Of a DNA stretch of 7,299 nucleotides, positions 5,837 through 7,299 are shown one piece after another (the first letter of the stretch is position 1; every line of letters begins with the position of its first letter). The stretch is from an uncultured Agathobaculum sp. Its GTDB lineage: Bacteria; Bacillota; Clostridia; Oscillospirales; Butyricicoccaceae. The notes beneath the pieces are model-generated. The model made no database searches. It was not told the DNA's origin and worked only from the letters and a program-made list of their open reading frames with translations. The translations under genes and the position numbers were made by a program. The DNA lies in NCBI GenBank assembly GCA_944380945.1, contig CALWJG010000077.1, forward strand, positions 1 to 7,299. Direction: 5' to 3'.

Positions 5837-5893
5837 GAAATCACAAAGAATTATGCAAAATGTATAATTCGCGACCGGTAAGGAGGGTGCGTT

Positions 5894-6505
5894 ATGAACA
5901 ACAACTTGATCATCACTATTAGTCGTCAATATGGTACCGGCGGCCGTGAGATCGGCCAGAAACTCGCGACCCGCCTTGGAATTCCGTTTTATGACCGCGA
6001 GCTGATCACGCGCGCGGCCAAAAAGACCGGGTTTGACGAAAAACTGTTCGACCAGCTCGACAAGCGGGCCACCAACAGCTTCCTGTACTCGCTGACCATG
6101 TTTGGCTCGGTGGGTCTCAACGGCATGAGCCTGACCGACCAGCTCTATCTGGCGCAGTCCAACATCGTGCGCGAGATGGCGGAGGATTCCCCCTGCGTCA
6201 TTGTCGGCCGCTGCGCGGACCATGTGCTGCGCGACTTTACGAATAAGTTTGATTTCTTCATCCATGGCTCGATCGAGGACCGCGTACGCCGCATCCAGAC
6301 CTGCGGCGATTACGAGATCGAGGGCAAGACCCCCGAGGCCGCGCTCGAGAAGATGGACAAACAGCGCTCGACCTATTACAACTACTACACCGGCAAGGTG
6401 TGGGGCAAGTGCGACCACTACGACCTGTGCATCAATGCGGGCCGTCTGGGCGTCGAGTACTCGGCGGACATCATTATGGATTACATTGAGCGTCTGAAAA
6501 AATAA
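5894..6505 (+). CDS. Cytidylate-kinase-like family protein
   Basis: This 203-residue protein resembles the cytidylate-kinase-like family common in Clostridia and Bacteroidetes. The N-terminus, IITISRQYGTGGREIGQKLA, is the family's nucleotide-binding loop: it has G14-T-G-G-R-E-I-G21 in place of the classic GxxxxGK[ST]. FYDRELI follows (32-38), then CVIVGRCADHVL (101-112), FFIHGSIEDRVRR with its NMP-kinase lid-type Arg residues, and KMDKQRSTYYNYYTGKVWG. True CMP kinases (Cmk) have a canonical P-loop Lys, so nucleoside monophosphate kinase activity here is by family name only; substrate and role are unknown. There is no signal peptide or membrane helix, so it is probably cytoplasmic. AGGAGG lies 7 nt before ATG. 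The gene has its own promoter and is separated from murC by a terminator. It may read through into the lipoprotein gene, but a 13-bp hairpin lies between. Confidence 0.88.
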   Translation: MNNNLIITISRQYGTGGREIGQKLATRLGIPFYDRELITRAAKKTGFDEKLFDQLDKRATNSFLYSLTMFGSVGLNGMSLTDQLYLAQSNIVREMAEDSPCVIVGRCADHVLRDFTNKFDFFIHGSIEDRVRRIQTCGDYEIEGKTPEAALEKMDKQRSTYYNYYTGKVWGKCDHYDLCINAGRLGVEYSADIIMDYIERLKK

Positions 6506-6536
6506 ATCCGCTTTATCATGGGGAAAAGAGAGAGAG

Positions 6537-6565
6537 GGAACGCCGCGTCGCTGACGCGGCGTTCC
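6537..6565 (+). terminator. 13-bp hairpin after the kinase-like gene
   Basis: GGAACGCCGCGTC and GACGCGGCGTTCC form a perfect 13-bp stem with the tight loop GCT, 31 nt after the stop codon. It is followed by GGTTTATCGG, so the U-tract is short. It is probably a partial terminator or an mRNA 3'-end stabiliser. Confidence 0.5.
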
Positions 6566-6582
6566 GGTTTATCGGGAGGGAT

Positions 6583-6661
6583 CGCGCGCCGTATCTGGTT
6601 ACAGTTTGGCAAAATACGGAACAAAGCCCGGCGCGCGTGCGTCTAACAATATAAAACCAGA
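6583..6661 (+). promoter_or_regulatory. Structured leader of the lipoprotein gene, possible H-type pseudoknot at the SD
   Basis: CGCGCGCCG (6583-6591) pairs with CGGCGCGCG (6629-6637), 9 bp around a 37-nt loop. Within that loop TCTGGTT (6594-6600) is complementary to AACCAGA (6655-6661), which directly abuts the AGGAGG of the next gene. Together these give a sterically plausible H-type pseudoknot (2-nt first loop, 17-nt A-rich third loop). A competing pairing CCGTAT/ATACGG (6589-6594/6614-6619) would break the first stem. I recognise no known riboswitch consensus and no good promoter in this stretch. The pairings are visible, but the function and even the fold are inference. Confidence 0.35.
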
Positions 6662-6675
6662 AGGAGGCGGTAAGA

Positions 6676-7299
6676 ATGAAACCGAAACACATCGGAGCGG
6701 CGCTGCTCGCGGCCGCGCTGGCCGCCGGACTGTGCGGCTGTGACGTATCGCTGGAGAGTCAAAATTCAGAAGCCAAGCCGGTCATCTACCTCTACCCGGA
6801 GGAGGAGACCGCGGTGCACGTCACGCTGGACTACGATGGAGAACTGACCACGACATGGCCCGCGTATGAGGGCGGCTGGGACGTGACCGCCCGGCCGGAC
6901 GGCACGTTGACGGCCGCGGACGGCAGCGAATACACCTACCTGTTCTGGGAGGGCGTATCCGACACGGCATACGACTTTTCTGAGGGCTTCTGCGTCGCGG
7001 GGGAGGATACAGGAGAATTCCTGCGCGATACGCTGGCGGAGATCGGCCTGACGCCCAGAGAGTACAACGAGTTTATCGTGTACTGGCTGCCCCAAATGCA
7101 GGATAACGCCTACAACCTGATTGCCTTCCAGACCGACCGCTACACCGCGTCCGCAAGGCTCACCATTGACCCGCAGCCGGACAGCGTGCTGCGCGTGTTC
7201 ATGGCGTGGAAGCCGCTGGACGCGCCGCAGGAGATCGCGCCGCAGACCTTTGCGCCGTTTGCGCGCGAGGGCTTCACCGTGGTCGAGTGGGGCGGCGCT
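6676..7299 (+). CDS. Uncharacterised lipoprotein with KPVIYLYP motif (3' end outside window)
   Basis: The frame opens at ATG with AGGAGG 8 nt upstream and stays open for 208 codons to the window edge. The N-terminus is a lipoprotein signal: MKPKH, a hydrophobic Ala/Leu stretch to residue 19, and a lipobox LCGC with the modified cysteine at Cys22. A short polar linker leads to KPVIYLYPEEE (34-44), then a GGWDV segment (67-71), a PDGTL turn (74-78), YTYLFWEG (86-93), NEFIVYWLPQM (131-141) and YNLIAFQ (146-152). I recognise this pattern from proteins annotated as hypothetical in many bacteria, without a known function. The mature part is rich in aromatics and acidic residues and probably beta-rich, located outside the membrane and anchored by lipid. 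The last visible residues, TVVEWGGA, look close to the usual C-terminus, so little is probably missing. No enzymatic motif is seen. Confidence 0.88.
   Translation, partial: MKPKHIGAALLAAALAAGLCGCDVSLESQNSEAKPVIYLYPEEETAVHVTLDYDGELTTTWPAYEGGWDVTARPDGTLTAADGSEYTYLFWEGVSDTAYDFSEGFCVAGEDTGEFLRDTLAEIGLTPREYNEFIVYWLPQMQDNAYNLIAFQTDRYTASARLTIDPQPDSVLRVFMAWKPLDAPQEIAPQTFAPFAREGFTVVEWGGA

Noticed and set aside
4252..5844. 530-codon open frame antisense to murC
   Set aside because: Arg/His/Val/Ala-rich shadow of GC-biased third codon positions. It runs through the murC promoter and terminator and has no family features.
5784..5867. Short 27-codon ORF starting ATG GAA AAA upstream of the kinase-like gene
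   Set aside because: It contains the TTGACA-17-CATACT promoter, so most of it would not be transcribed from that promoter. No recognisable peptide.
6589..6640. Resemblance of GGCAAA...CAAAGCC in the lipoprotein leader to a c-di-GMP-I riboswitch
   Set aside because: The segment between the two motifs is far too short for the tetraloop arm and the second arm is missing; the similarity is superficial.

Overview
This 7.3 kb window looks like ordinary chromosome from a high-GC member of the Clostridia. It encodes SpoVG, a clostridial-style MurC, an MGDG-synthase-type glycolipid glycosyltransferase and a cytidylate-kinase-like protein. Every gene has a strong AGGAGG-type ribosome binding site, and codon use is GC-rich. 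A gut Oscillospirales/Butyricicoccaceae-type organism would fit, but that placement is inference and no marker here fixes it. I see no phage, transposase, CRISPR array, rRNA or tRNA.

Layout. (1) 1-438 is the 3' end of ilvC and 767-2431 is ilvD, both on +. These are consecutive enzymes of valine/isoleucine synthesis. The 328-nt gap between them is packed with nine back-to-back hairpins. The last one stands just before the ilvD ribosome binding site and can re-pair with it. (2) 2432-2722 is a convergent intergenic region with four simple hairpins and one branched fold, including terminators facing both ways. (3) 2723-4204 on the minus strand carries spoVG followed by a GT28/MGDG-synthase-type glycosyltransferase, which has its own good promoter between the two genes. 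(4) 4205-4335 is a divergent control region, followed by murC (4336-5706, +) and a textbook terminator. (5) A clear sigma-A-type promoter then drives a cytidylate-kinase-like gene (5894-6505). (6) A structured 170-nt leader precedes a lipoprotein of an uncharacterised family carrying a KPVIYLYP motif, which runs off the window (6676-7299).

How the genes work together. The left part makes branched-chain amino acids: IlvC makes the dihydroxy acid and IlvD dehydrates it. The middle has an envelope theme: MurC adds L-alanine to UDP-MurNAc, the glycosyltransferase probably glycosylates membrane lipid, and SpoVG is a nucleic-acid-binding regulator linked to sporulation, septation and envelope functions in Firmicutes. 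The kinase-like protein and the lipoprotein have no assigned cellular role.

Most interesting items. These lie in RNA structure rather than in new protein families: the hairpin array and possible SD switch ahead of ilvD, and a possible H-type pseudoknot abutting the SD of the lipoprotein gene. I recognise neither as a known riboswitch class. All pairings were found by eye, without energies or comparative data.
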